Shown here piece by piece: positions 1-9,212 of a DNA stretch of 64,000 bases. Position 1 is the stretch's first letter; every line of letters starts with the position of its first letter. Source of the stretch: Timonella sp031979385 (lineage in GTDB: Bacteria > Actinomycetota > Actinomycetes > Actinomycetales > Cellulomonadaceae); the NCBI GenBank assembly GCA_031979385.1, contig DALZEF010000001.1:1-64000 (forward strand), read 5' to 3'. A model generated the notes under the pieces. The model saw nothing but the letters and a program-made list of their open reading frames with translations. It was not told the DNA's origin and did not search any database. The position numbers and the translations under genes are program-made.

Positions 1-3000
1 TCACTTCACCATCAACCGCGAGACTCGAAGATGCCTTCGGCACCGTCACAACCACAGTTGCAGAGGCATTTCCTACCCTCTGGTTGTTCTTCGCAGTGAT
101 CTTCACTGTCGCGACAGCCTTAACCACATCGACGGTGATGGTGTCGGATGAAGCCGCAAAGGTTTTGTCCCCCGGGTACAGAACCGTAAGTTCGCGCGAC
201 CCAACCGAGAGGCCCTTCGCAGTCACAGTGGCTTTGCCCTGCGAAAGTTGCGCGGTTCCCAACGAAACGTTTCCATCCCTGACCTCGACTCGGCCGGTAG
301 GTTTGCCCTTCGCAGAAGTCACACTCACCTTGATTGCTACGCTCTGACCAGCAGAAACTTGGTCAGGTCCAGAAGCTGCTAGAGCAGTATCGGCAAGAGT
401 CACTCCGGCTTTAGGAACAACAATGACCTGTTCCGCCTCCACGTTTCCGGCTTTGTCAATCGCACGATAAACGATGCGTGTCTCGCCTTGACCTGCCTTG
501 ATGACAGAGTCATATGGAAGATAACCTCCCGTGGTTTTGTACTCAACACGAGCAACTCCAGAACCTTCATCAGCGGCTCTGAGCGTGACCGTCCTGTCCT
601 TCTCCTGAAGGGAAGCACTCGAGACCGGTGCAATGGAATCGATTTTGAGTGTCTGCTGTTCGTTCAGCGCACTGTTGCCAGCCTCATCAGTTGCACGCAC
701 TTGGAATGTGTGCGCCCCTTCACCACTGATACCAAACGAACCATCAAACTCAATCCAGTCACCATCATCCAACCGATATTCGAGAGTTGGCGCGGCAGTG
801 ACATCATCGGTTGCCGTTGCTGTGACGGTCACATTCTGGCTGGTGAACCACCCAGATTCCGGTTCCTGCGGACTCACGCTCACCGAAACAACCGGCGCCG
901 TCGTATCAGGCACCTCCGGTTCGGGTGCGCCCTCCAGAACGGTGACGGTTGCCACCGCAGTGGTGGTGCCGGTGCCTTCAACGGTTCCCGAAACCTCAAA
1001 CTGTCCGGGAGTCGCAAGTGATTCGTCGCTGATCGGCGCCCAAGTGACAGTTAACTGCTCACGTGAACCGTCGTTGTACTGCACGGTCACAAACTGTGGC
1101 AATGCCGGTGACACACCAACCGTCGTCGTACGTTCAACCGGGTCAATGGTGTTGATCTGACCTGGAGGTGTCGAGCGGACCCAGACAGTAGCCTTCACCC
1201 TCACCGAGGTTCCGGTCACCACACCCACGACCTCAAACGAGCCATCTGCGGAAACCTGCGCCTCAGAGACCTCCGCCCAGGTGATGCCGGCGAGCGCACG
1301 GGCACCATCGTCGTAAATCACCTCCAGTTGCTCAGGCAACTGTGGCAGTTCTCCCACCGAGGTGCGTACGTCAATGGCTTCAACGGAGGTGACTGCCGGC
1401 GCGAAAACGCGCCATTCGGTGGCACCCACCGCAGCGCCCGGGCTTGCGGTCAGGGTAGCCCTCAGCCGCGTGGTGGTTACTGCCTCAAAGTCAACCGAGT
1501 TGGTCTTGGTGCGTTCCACCGTGTATTCGCTGGTGTTTTTTACGTCAACGAACTTCTCGCCATCCCAGTACTGGATCTTCCAGGCCGTGGGTGGTGCCAC
1601 TCCCTCTGAGGCACCGGCCGGCTGGTCTGACCAGAAGTCAATTGACGACGAGTTCACGCGTACCGGCGAATCCCAGTCGTATTGAATCCAGCGGGTAGCC
1701 GAACCGCCTGGCCAGGTAGCCCAGATCTCTGAGTTGTTGCCGCCGGTGTAGAACTCGCCCTTGCCGTCATTGATGGCGTTGATATTGTTCCAACCTGCCA
1801 CAAAATCGGTGGATGACGTGGCGGTCGTGGCTACGTTCGTTCCCGCTGCGCCAACGTCCACGGTAACGTGCACGGTGGCTTGAGCAGTCTGATCGCCGTC
1901 TGAGGCGTTCAGTGCGAGCGTGTAGGTGCCGGATTCGGTGAAGCGGGCAGTGGTGCTGGCCGAGTTCGGATTGTCAAAGATGACAGTCGCGTCTTCTGGT
2001 GCGATGACAGACCACCGTGCGGTGAGGGTTGCATTGGGTTTTGCATCGTCGCCAACCTGACCGACCAGTTTGACCGTGCCGCCCGAGGTTCCGCTCTGGT
2101 CTACCCAGGCCTGTACGGTTGGGGCCTGATTCTCTGCAAGTGGAGTGCCAAGCCCTGTGTTGCGTACCTGCACTTCCTTCACACCGGTCTTTGCTCCGGC
2201 AGCGTGCGTGACGGTTACTCGAATCTTACTTCCGGTAACCGGAGCGAATTCTGCCACGTTGAGGTTTCCGGCCGGCGACGATGGTGTGCGCCGCTGGTCG
2301 GCGATGGTCTTCCAGGTAGACCCGTCAAGGTATTCGATCTGGTACATGGACGGTGCCGCGTAACCCTGACGGGTTCCAGCTTGCCGTCCACCCTGCGGCA
2401 GGTCAGAAGATGAGGTGCGATAGAAGTAAACCCGCACATCGTCGAATGTCTGTGCTGATCCAAGATCAATTTCAATGGAGTCCGTGGCGTTGGGTGAACC
2501 AACGGTTCCCCAGAATGGTTCGTTAATGGTGGTGCCGTCTACTGCACCGGTCCCGGTGAATCCGCTCGTGGCAAAGGAGGTGGTGACGTCTTTGCCTTCA
2601 GCCAGGTTTGCGGCGTCAAGGGCATTGGTGCGTAGGTCTTGACCCGCCTTGGCAAACAGGTCAACTACCCGGTCTTCATCGGCGAAACGTACAGCAGCAA
2701 CGGCAGCAACACTGTTCTCATTGACGGTGGTCACGGTGACGTTGTCGTCTTTCTCCACGATCTCACCAGTGGCCGGGTCGTAGACGACTCGTCCGAGATC
2801 TGACACGGTGAAAGCCAGTTCGCCGTCGAGGAATACGGAATATCCCTCGGGAACCTCGCTGCCGTAGTGCTGGGTGCCGTCCACCTTGTCCCACACAATG
2901 GTGAGGTCCTTATCGCGGTAGCGAATGTTGTCGACCATGAAGTGATCGAAGTCGATGTTAATGGGGTCAAGCTCGATCTTGTTGTCTTCTCGGGTTCGCA

Positions 3001-5191
3001 GGCCCGCAACATCCTCGATCACGGTGAAGTTCGTGGTACCCAACATGGTGTGGTGAATCCACGAACGGTAACCGATAGCCTGCTCGTCGCCCCAGTCGGT
3101 ATTGGCCTTTGCGCTGTTCCAGAACTCATTTTGATCTGGCAGACGATTGTCCCCGTTGATGTAGTGCGCCCAAGCGTTCCAGTACAGGAGCTTCTTGTAG
3201 TAGTCCGCGGTGACATACTCGTTTTCGTAGTCACGCAGCACCGAGGAAAGCATCCGGAAGGTCACGGTGGAGTTGATGACGGAGAAGTTGTTGGAGCCTC
3301 CGCTGCCGCGTTCTGCCGCGTCTGCCTGGTTTGCGGTGTAGAACGGGAAGATCGGGTACTGCTCGCTGTCTTCCCACAGCCGCAGTGCCTCAACGTAGTC
3401 GTCCTTGTAGTCTGCGTCCCCTGGTTTTGGCACCAACCCTACCGAGAAGGGGTAGTAGTTGTTGATTTCCTTCCAGTCGACGAGTGAACCGCTGGCGCCA
3501 GCCCGGTCCACCTGCTTGTGCTTGATGAGTTTGTCGTCTTCATCCCAGAGGGTGTCCATGAGGGATGTTTTGACGTTTTGCGCAAACTCCTCCATTTCGT
3601 CGGCCTTCGCGTCGTTGCCTGCCACTCGGTACGCCGCTGCGGCCGCGTGCGCGTTGGAGTATAGGTAGGCGCTTTCGGCACGGTCCATGTTGTTGTTTTT
3701 GTTGCCGTTGTGTGCAGCCCAGTCAAATGACACTGCGTCTGCGTCGTTGCCGGTCATCGCACCCCAGTCGTATTCCAACAGGTAATTGTTGTTGGAATCG
3801 TAGGCATCGATGAGTCCGGTGACGTCGTTCTCGCCGTAGCGGGCGAGGTTTTCGGCAATGCCGCTGGGGCCACCATGTAGCAGGTAGGAACGCCAGCCTG
3901 CTTCAGTAATGTACTGGGTGTAACTGTTGGACCAGTTGGCCGGGGATCCGGGGTTGTCCACGAATTTTCCACTGCGTGCGACTTCACCAGCGCTCACCCA
4001 TGAACCGTACGCATAGCTTGGGTCGCGCAGATACTTTTGGTCGTCGATGAACATACCCGTGGTGAGCACAATGGCGTTGTTGTACCCCAACACACCTTCG
4101 ATGGCGGTGGGGAACTGGTAGTCGTTTCCGGCGACGTTTGCGTCCAGAGTGTTGAAACGCATCAGCCACCAGCGGTAGAACAACGTCTTGTCGATGTTGT
4201 CCTCTGGGGTGTCGATGTACGGAATGTTGTCGCCCCACCACTTGTTGTAGGCCGTCACGTGTTCGGTGTACGCCTCTTGTGGGTCAAATGCCGCATACTT
4301 CTCGTATTCCGCGTTGGACTCGGGGAGTTCGATGGTGGTCAAACCCATTTGCACCTTAAAGCTGGCGGTTTGTCCTGCTTCTGGGGTGTATGTGCGGGTC
4401 AGCGTGTTGTTTTCGGTGACCACGAATCCCTGTGCACTCAACCGTGGGAACACGGTGGTGATGTTGTTGCGGGCGGTGAACGTTCCGGTGAGTTCGTCCC
4501 CATCTGCGCCGCTGATGAGTGGCGATGCCACTCTTATGGTGTAGGTCTTTCCTGCCTGCCCACCCGTGATGTCCAGATTGGCGACGAGCACATTCTCGTT
4601 CGTCATGAATTTGGTTTGGGTGACGGTCAAGCCGGCCGCCTCGTTCTTGTGCACTGATTTCCAGTAACTTGGCGTTTGCTTACGCTGCGCGCCGTCCTCA
4701 GTGAGCGTGATGGCTTGTTCGCCGTCATTGAGCGTAATCGTGTAGGCGCTGTTGAAACCGGTTTCGTGCCAGTAGGCCAGCGATCCAGCGAATCCCAGCG
4801 TTCCTGGCTGATGGGTGAACATGTATGCAGCACGTCCGCGAGAGAACAGGTACTGGTTGGTTTCCCCCGAACCGCCTGTGGTTCCGGTGCGGACAAGCAT
4901 CTTGTCCATCCAGAAGTCGGTGTCGGTGTCTTTTCCCGCCCCGTTTTCCAGATCGGCTTCAAACTCCTTCTGCAGTCGCCCATGTATGGACTGATCAGAG
5001 ATAAGACCTGGAACAGGGTTGTCACTACCAGCGAATGTTGGATAGCCAATCCCCGCATTGGGTTTGGCAAGTGGTGCCTCGTCAGCGGCTGCCGGCGCCG
5101 CGCACATTGTTGCCGTCAACGCGGCGGACAAAGTGGTGGCCAAGACAACCCGACGACGTTGTGCGTTGCTGCGGTTTCCCGGAGTTCTCAC
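1..5191 (-). CDS. Large secreted multidomain glycosidase, GH121/MGH1-like (partial, C-terminus beyond window)
   Basis: A single open frame runs from a GTG at 5191 off the left edge, about 1730 residues visible. An AGAGAGG element precedes the start. The N-terminus is a Sec signal peptide: Arg-rich, a hydrophobic core, then an AAPAAADE-type cleavage region near residue 38. Residues about 90-780 read as an (alpha/alpha)6-barrel glycosidase of the MGH1/GH121 type (motifs YRWWLMRFNTLD, GWRSYLLHGGPSG, GYRSWIHHTMLG). Then come a discoidin-like (F5/8 C) domain near 860-1015, a PKD/Ig-like domain, a second discoidin-like domain near 1110-1265, two Big_4-like modules, an OmpL47-like module (DTTAPVVSVSV) and a group-3 Ig-like module. 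The GH121 assignment rests on resemblance to Bifidobacterium HypBA2 and on the GH127 gene at 31.7-33.6 kb. Glycosidase is confident, family is not. No cell-wall anchor is visible because the end is missing. Confidence 0.75.
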   Translation of the reverse strand, partial: MRTPGNRSNAQRRRVVLATTLSAALTATMCAAPAAADEAPLAKPNAGIGYPTFAGSDNPVPGLISDQSIHGRLQKEFEADLENGAGKDTDTDFWMDKMLVRTGTTGGSGETNQYLFSRGRAAYMFTHQPGTLGFAGSLAYWHETGFNSAYTITLNDGEQAITLTEDGAQRKQTPSYWKSVHKNEAAGLTVTQTKFMTNENVLVANLDITGGQAGKTYTIRVASPLISGADGDELTGTFTARNNITTVFPRLSAQGFVVTENNTLTRTYTPEAGQTASFKVQMGLTTIELPESNAEYEKYAAFDPQEAYTEHVTAYNKWWGDNIPYIDTPEDNIDKTLFYRWWLMRFNTLDANVAGNDYQFPTAIEGVLGYNNAIVLTTGMFIDDQKYLRDPSYAYGSWVSAGEVARSGKFVDNPGSPANWSNSYTQYITEAGWRSYLLHGGPSGIAENLARYGENDVTGLIDAYDSNNNYLLEYDWGAMTGNDADAVSFDWAAHNGNKNNNMDRAESAYLYSNAHAAAAAYRVAGNDAKADEMEEFAQNVKTSLMDTLWDEDDKLIKHKQVDRAGASGSLVDWKEINNYYPFSVGLVPKPGDADYKDDYVEALRLWEDSEQYPIFPFYTANQADAAERGSGGSNNFSVINSTVTFRMLSSVLRDYENEYVTADYYKKLLYWNAWAHYINGDNRLPDQNEFWNSAKANTDWGDEQAIGYRSWIHHTMLGTTNFTVIEDVAGLRTREDNKIELDPINIDFDHFMVDNIRYRDKDLTIVWDKVDGTQHYGSEVPEGYSVFLDGELAFTVSDLGRVVYDPATGEIVEKDDNVTVTTVNENSVAAVAAVRFADEDRVVDLFAKAGQDLRTNALDAANLAEGKDVTTSFATSGFTGTGAVDGTTINEPFWGTVGSPNATDSIEIDLGSAQTFDDVRVYFYRTSSSDLPQGGRQAGTRQGYAAPSMYQIEYLDGSTWKTIADQRRTPSSPAGNLNVAEFAPVTGSKIRVTVTHAAGAKTGVKEVQVRNTGLGTPLAENQAPTVQAWVDQSGTSGGTVKLVGQVGDDAKPNATLTARWSVIAPEDATVIFDNPNSASTTARFTESGTYTLALNASDGDQTAQATVHVTVDVGAAGTNVATTATSSTDFVAGWNNINAINDGKGEFYTGGNNSEIWATWPGGSATRWIQYDWDSPVRVNSSSIDFWSDQPAGASEGVAPPTAWKIQYWDGEKFVDVKNTSEYTVERTKTNSVDFEAVTTTRLRATLTASPGAAVGATEWRVFAPAVTSVEAIDVRTSVGELPQLPEQLEVIYDDGARALAGITWAEVSEAQVSADGSFEVVGVVTGTSVRVKATVWVRSTPPGQINTIDPVERTTTVGVSPALPQFVTVQYNDGSREQLTVTWAPISDESLATPGQFEVSGTVEGTGTTTAVATVTVLEGAPEPEVPDTTAPVVSVSVSPQEPESGWFTSQNVTVTATATDDVTAAPTLEYRLDDGDWIEFDGSFGISGEGAHTFQVRATDEAGNSALNEQQTLKIDSIAPVSSASLQEKDRTVTLRAADEGSGVARVEYKTTGGYLPYDSVIKAGQGETRIVYRAIDKAGNVEAEQVIVVPKAGVTLADTALAASGPDQVSAGQSVAIKVSVTSAKGKPTGRVEVRDGNVSLGTAQLSQGKATVTAKGLSVGSRELTVLYPGDKTFAASSDTITVDVVKAVATVKITAKNNQRVGNASATVVVTVPKASSSLAVDGEV

Positions 5192-5561
5192 ACTGAGCCT
5201 CTCTTCTTTGAGTGGTATTCGGATTGTGCCAGTGAATCAGTACAGAAAGTTAACCGCAAGCGTTTTCGGTATTTTCGGTAATGTTGGTAAAAGTCCGCAT
5301 CATGTGCCACACCCCAGGGAACACCGGCGCGATCCTCACAAAACCGCAGCCCGGCCCCCCTGTGCCCGATCTCAGAGAACATCCGCCCCATCCACCTGAA
5401 TGGGCACCTCTCCCCATGCCCATCGTTTCGGGCTGACCTCGCACGGCGCCACGTCTCAGCCTACGGTCACGCTGTCCACAAAGTGGATAGTCAGCGCTTA
5501 CACTATTCGGCAAGCACCGTTTCATTTATGCGTTCCATCCCTACCCTTGGAAGAAACACAC
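5192..5561. other. Divergent intergenic region between the secreted glycosidase and the MetE-like gene
   Basis: 370 bases without a convincing gene. It holds a LacI-type operator-like palindrome at 5254-5269 (separate entry) and an imperfect inverted repeat at 5472-5490 (CTGTCCAC-AAA-GTGGATAG, 7 of 8 matching) about 70 bp before the MetE-like start, a possible operator for that gene. An in-frame extension of the MetE-like frame up to 5400 has no ribosome site and no family similarity. Confidence 0.6.
5254..5269. promoter_or_regulatory. LacI-type operator-like palindrome upstream of the secreted glycosidase
   Basis: On the minus strand this reads CCGAAAACGCTTGCGG, with the central AAANCGNTT-type core typical of LacI/GalR operators. 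It lies about 65 bp upstream of the glycosidase GTG. A similar element, CCGAAATCGTTTTCTG, precedes the sugar-binding-protein gene and the LacI gene at 36933-36948. That the same regulator binds both is inference. Confidence 0.5.
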
Positions 5562-6779
5562 ATGCCTGTCAGTAAAGACTTCATCCAGGTTTCGCATGCA
5601 GGTTCCCTGCCCCGCACCCCAGAGTTGATAGCCGCATACGCAGCGCGTGAGAATGGGCATGAAACCACCGCCTTCAACCAAAAGTTATCAACGGCCGTGG
5701 CGGACCTCGTGCAGCGACAGAAGGCCATCGGGATCACCATCCCTGGCGACGGTGAATTCGGAAAATCCATGTCTTCGACCGTGGACTACGGCGCTTGGTG
5801 GAGTTACTCGTTCCAGCGAACCTCAGGCCTAGAGTTGGACCATGATGCGAGTTGGCTACTCAATGACGTGCAATCTGTAGCCGATGACGTCAAGATCACG
5901 GGTTTCCTCAACCGGCGCGATCGAGCCACCTTCTCAGACGCCTACAACGACCCAGACTCGGGCATCTTCACCTCAAACCAAAACGCGGAGCCGAAACCCT
6001 TTCCCAAGGTTGCCGGCCCCATCGCCTACATCGGACACGACGCAATCGCGCAGGACACCACCAACCTGCGCCGTGCGCTCGACGCGGCTGGAGTCACAGA
6101 CGGCTTCATCACCTCGATCGCCCCCGGCTCGGCAATGCGAATCGGCAATGACCACTACCGGACTGACGAGGAACTCGTCTACGCGTGGGCCGATGTCATG
6201 CGCGAGGAGTACAAGGCGATCATCGATGCCGGGTTGATCCTTCAAATCGACGATCCATCACTCGCGGAGAACTGGGATCAAATCACTCCCGAGCCAAGCG
6301 TCTCGGACTACCTTCGCTTCTCCCAAATCCGCATCGAGGCCCTCAACCATGCACTGCGTGACTTACCTGAAGATCGCATTCGGTATCACCTGTGCTGGGG
6401 TTCCTGGCACGGACCACATACGACTGACCTCGAGTTCACGCACATCGTTGACCTCATGCTGCAGGTACGCGCGTCTGGTTTTACGTTCGAGGCCGCAAAC
6501 GTGCGTCACGAACACGAGTACACGGTGTGGGACAACGTAAAACTGCCAGAAGGAAAGTACATCATTCCAGGTGTCGTCTCACACGCAACCAATGTTGTTG
6601 AGCACCCAGAGTTGGTTGCCCAGCGCATTGAGCGGTTCGCGGAGCGAGTAGGGCGCGAGAACGTGGTTGCCTCGACAGACTGTGGTCTTGGTGGACGCAT
6701 TCACGCGGATATCGCATTTGCAAAACTTGAGTCGCTGGCACGCGGCGCGGAGATCGCCTCAGCACGACTGTGGAAGTAA
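5562..6779 (+). CDS. MetE-like (cobalamin-independent methionine synthase family) protein, single domain
   Basis: 405 residues, ATG at 5562 with GGAAG about 10 bases upstream. It resembles the C-terminal catalytic half of MetE and the epoxyalkane:CoM transferase group of the UROD/MetE superfamily. The zinc-site pattern is kept: His-x-Cys in YHLCWGSWHG, a Glu in FTFEAANVRHEHE and a Cys in STDCGLGGR. Other family motifs are SHAGSLPRT at the N-terminus and IDDPSLA mid-protein. Such proteins move methyl or alkyl groups to a thiol, but the substrate is unknown. A full-length MetE is present at 20033-22360, so this is unlikely to be the housekeeping methionine synthase. It stands alone between divergent and convergent neighbours; no SAM riboswitch precedes it. 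Confidence 0.85.
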   Translation: MPVSKDFIQVSHAGSLPRTPELIAAYAARENGHETTAFNQKLSTAVADLVQRQKAIGITIPGDGEFGKSMSSTVDYGAWWSYSFQRTSGLELDHDASWLLNDVQSVADDVKITGFLNRRDRATFSDAYNDPDSGIFTSNQNAEPKPFPKVAGPIAYIGHDAIAQDTTNLRRALDAAGVTDGFITSIAPGSAMRIGNDHYRTDEELVYAWADVMREEYKAIIDAGLILQIDDPSLAENWDQITPEPSVSDYLRFSQIRIEALNHALRDLPEDRIRYHLCWGSWHGPHTTDLEFTHIVDLMLQVRASGFTFEAANVRHEHEYTVWDNVKLPEGKYIIPGVVSHATNVVEHPELVAQRIERFAERVGRENVVASTDCGLGGRIHADIAFAKLESLARGAEIASARLWK

Positions 6780-6895
6780 CCCCGCGATAGATCTCTCGTG
6801 ACACCATACCCCTCGGGCGCGACCGCAACCGACCTCTCCGCGGTCGCGTCCGAGTTCTCTCGTCCAACCAACCTGCACGCACACGATCCGTTGAG

Positions 6896-7492
6896 TTACT
6901 CGATGATTGAGCGCAGGCTCTCCTCGAACAGGGCATCCATCTTCGTCTTGTCGGGGATAAGCATCCATTGGATCTGCAGGCCGTCAAGCACCGCCATCAG
7001 GAGCGAGGCGGCCCTATCGGGATCTAGGTCCGGGCGTGTCTGTCCCTGGGCCTTGGCCAACTTCAGGTACTCGACGTACATCGCGTGGATCTGCTCGTAT
7101 CGTTGGACAAAGTAGTCGTGCGCTGGGTGTTTGGGGTTGCCAGCCTGCGCGGCGGTTGCCGCGAACAGTTCAACGAGTCCAGGCGTGGTCATGTTGTGCC
7201 GCGTGATCTCGATTGCTACGTCTATGGACATGCCACGTTCCGCAATGCGCTCTTTAATGAGGGCCTCAACGCGTGCGTCCCGCTCGCGCAGTACTTCGAT
7301 GAAGAGGTCTTCCTTGGTTGGGAAGTGGTGCCGGATACCCGGATGGGATATCCCGCACAGCGTGGCGATGTCTCTCAGCGATGCACCGTGAAACCCGTAG
7401 GTTGCAAACTGCTTGTATGCCGCGTTGAGGATTCTTTTCTTGGTCGCTTCGCTTTTCTTGTAGCCAGCGTTCACTGAGGTACTGCTTTCCAT
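6896..7492 (-). CDS. TetR/AcrR family transcriptional regulator
   Basis: 198 residues, ATG at 7492. The N-terminal 60 residues form the TetR helix-turn-helix (KKRILNAAYKQFATYGFHGASLRDIA, then HPGIRHHFPTKEDLFIEVL). The C-terminal ligand domain ends DALFEESLRSIIE. The longer open frame reaching 7657 would add an Arg-rich stretch with no family similarity, so the ATG nearest the HTH was chosen. It lies convergent to the MetE-like gene and just downstream of a close paralogue (7605-8232) with a nearly identical recognition region, implying overlapping operators. The ligand is unknown. Confidence 0.9.
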   Translation of the reverse strand: MESSTSVNAGYKKSEATKKRILNAAYKQFATYGFHGASLRDIATLCGISHPGIRHHFPTKEDLFIEVLRERDARVEALIKERIAERGMSIDVAIEITRHNMTTPGLVELFAATAAQAGNPKHPAHDYFVQRYEQIHAMYVEYLKLAKAQGQTRPDLDPDRAASLLMAVLDGLQIQWMLIPDKTKMDALFEESLRSIIE

Positions 7493-7604
7493 GGCTGTGA
7501 GATCTTGTTGTTCATCGCTCAGCGGGGCCGCCGATGAGGGCCGCCTGGCTCTTCTTTGTGGGGTCGCAACGATCCTCCCCCAACGCCTCACCCGATGTCG
7601 CGGG

Positions 7605-8232
7605 TCAGTCGCGACTCTTGTGTGCTGCAAATTTGTTCGCTTCGCTTGGGGAGGCAAAGATCTCCGCGAAAGCCTTTTCGAGCACGCTCTCCAAGCAGAC
7701 TTCCTCCGGGCCCATCATCCACTGGATGCCAATGCCGTCCAAGAGCACCACCATTGTCTGTCGAGGCCGTGTCCTCAAGGTCTATGTTCCGGCGCACCGT
7801 GGCTTGTTCCTGTCCGATGCGCGGATACTTCGCGTAGAGCCTACGGCGTTCGGCGTACGTCATGACGACGAAGTCATGCGCGGGGCGATCCGGACTTCCA
7901 CCCTGAGCTGCCGTTATGGTGAACAGTTCGAGAATGCCGGGAGTGGTCATGTTCTGGCAGGCAATTTCGACCACGCCCTCAATCGAAACGCCCTTTTCAG
8001 TTATCCATGTCTCCACACTACTGCGGACTCGGCTATCGCGCTCGCGAAGGACTTCGATGAACAGATCTTCCTTGGTTGGAAAGTGGTGCCGGATACCCGG
8101 ATGGGAGATCCCGCAGAGCGCGGCGATCTCCCTGAGGGATGCACCGTGATAGCCATAGGTCGAGAACTGCTCGTATGCCGCTTTGAGCACTCTTTCCTTA
8201 GTTGCTGAGCTCTTCTTGTAACCGGTACCCAC
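7605..8232 (-). pseudogene. Second TetR-family regulator, frameshifted
   Basis: Starts at GTG 8232 behind an AGGGGG ribosome site, with the same HTH as its neighbour (ERVLKAAYEQFSTYGYHGASLREIA, HPGIRHHFPTKEDLF). The alignment holds to LEDTAS, near position 7762. There the frame changes: in-frame reading gives an unrelated tail ending at 7588. A one-base shift restores a family-like C-terminus (MVVLLDGIGIQWMMGPEE, then VLEKAFAEIF) ending at a TGA at 7605. One extra base (or two missing) near 7758-7763 explains this. It is either a real lesion or a sequencing error. If real, the product keeps the DNA-binding domain with a scrambled ligand domain. Confidence 0.75.
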
Positions 8233-8624
8233 TGTGCCCCCTGCCTTAAAGCGTGAATTAATACTCAGCGCTATAAGAATTTCTCGTCTTGCCACCAAGG
8301 CATCTACGGGTGACCCGTGGCAGTCAGACTGTTGATGTTCTTTGTCTCCCATACCGGCTGCAGATCCAACAGGACAGACAAGCCGTACGGCATGAGCACC
8401 GTGTAATGTAGCGCTTCTTGCAAACTTTTTCACCTCTGAGCATCGCAGTTGTGACTAGGTATACACCGTTGCCTGCACCACATCGACGACGAAAAAGGCG
8501 ATGACCGGGGCTCACTTAACCCCGCTCACCGCTAACGCATAACTATACGTTCAATGTAATTGCAACAAAAACTGCCCGAGTGGGAAGAATCTCCGCTGTT
8601 CGACGACTGCAGAAGTTCCTCGCG
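8233..8624. other. Intergenic region upstream of the tandem TetR genes
   Basis: About 390 bases with no supported gene. It must contain the promoter of the minus-strand TetR gene. Its right part, near 8530-8565, is locally AT-rich. No clear palindromic operator or terminator was recognised. Confidence 0.4.
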
Positions 8625-9212
8625 TCAGGACGCCCTCGCCCACTTGACGTTCGGCTGTTCCCAATTGGCCATTCGAGCCAGTAACTGCGGCATGGTCGAT
8701 TCCACAATCAATGAGTCTCGGTAGTGGGGTTTGAGGAAACCGCCCACGATCATGCCGTCGATCGCCTTGAGCAGCCCGTCCCAAAATCCGTTGATGTTCA
8801 ACAGTGCAACAGGCTTGGCGTGGATACCCAACTGCTGCCACGTCCATACCTCAAAGAACTCCTCGAGGGTTCCAGAGCCACCGGGGAAAGCGATAAACGC
8901 GTCTCCTTTGCGGGACATCGCGAGTTTCCGTGCGTGCATGTCCTCAACGACCTCCAACGAGGTGAGATTCGGATGGGCGACCTCGGCGTCCACAAGAACC
9001 TTGGGCATGACGCCATGCACTCGCCCTCCGGCTGCAAGCGCCGCGTCGGCCACGGCACCCATCAGTCCTGCCCGGCCTCCACCGTAGACGATCTCGATGC
9101 CCGCTTGAGCCAACTGCGCGGCAGCCTCCTGAGCAGCCTTACGATACCCAGGTACGCTCCCATTGGCCGATCCGGTGAAAACAGTTACGCGCGAAAGTGG
9201 GTGTTGGTTCAT
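8625..9212 (-). CDS. LOG-family protein (cytokinin riboside 5'-monophosphate phosphoribohydrolase type)
   Basis: 195 residues from ATG 9212 (MNQHPLSRVTVFTGSANG). The family signature PGGSGTLEEFFEVWTWQQLG, which binds the nucleotide and holds the catalytic Glu, is complete. So is the GGGRAGLMG loop that follows the first strand. The family hydrolyses nucleoside 5'-monophosphates to free base and ribose 5-phosphate, and bacterial members are often annotated TIGR00730 (Rossmann-fold nucleotide-binding). In-frame starts at 9245 and 9260 would add up to 16 residues; none has a strong ribosome site, so the start is uncertain. It stands alone, divergent from the GH3 gene. Confidence 0.88.
   Translation of the reverse strand: MNQHPLSRVTVFTGSANGSVPGYRKAAQEAAAQLAQAGIEIVYGGGRAGLMGAVADAALAAGGRVHGVMPKVLVDAEVAHPNLTSLEVVEDMHARKLAMSRKGDAFIAFPGGSGTLEEFFEVWTWQQLGIHAKPVALLNINGFWDGLLKAIDGMIVGGFLKPHYRDSLIVESTMPQLLARMANWEQPNVKWARAS

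Noticed and set aside
2867..3487. 206-residue frame on the plus strand within the left-edge gene
   Set aside because: It is antisense to the continuous glycosidase frame, lacks a ribosome site, and its Val-rich sequence is typical of a shadow frame.
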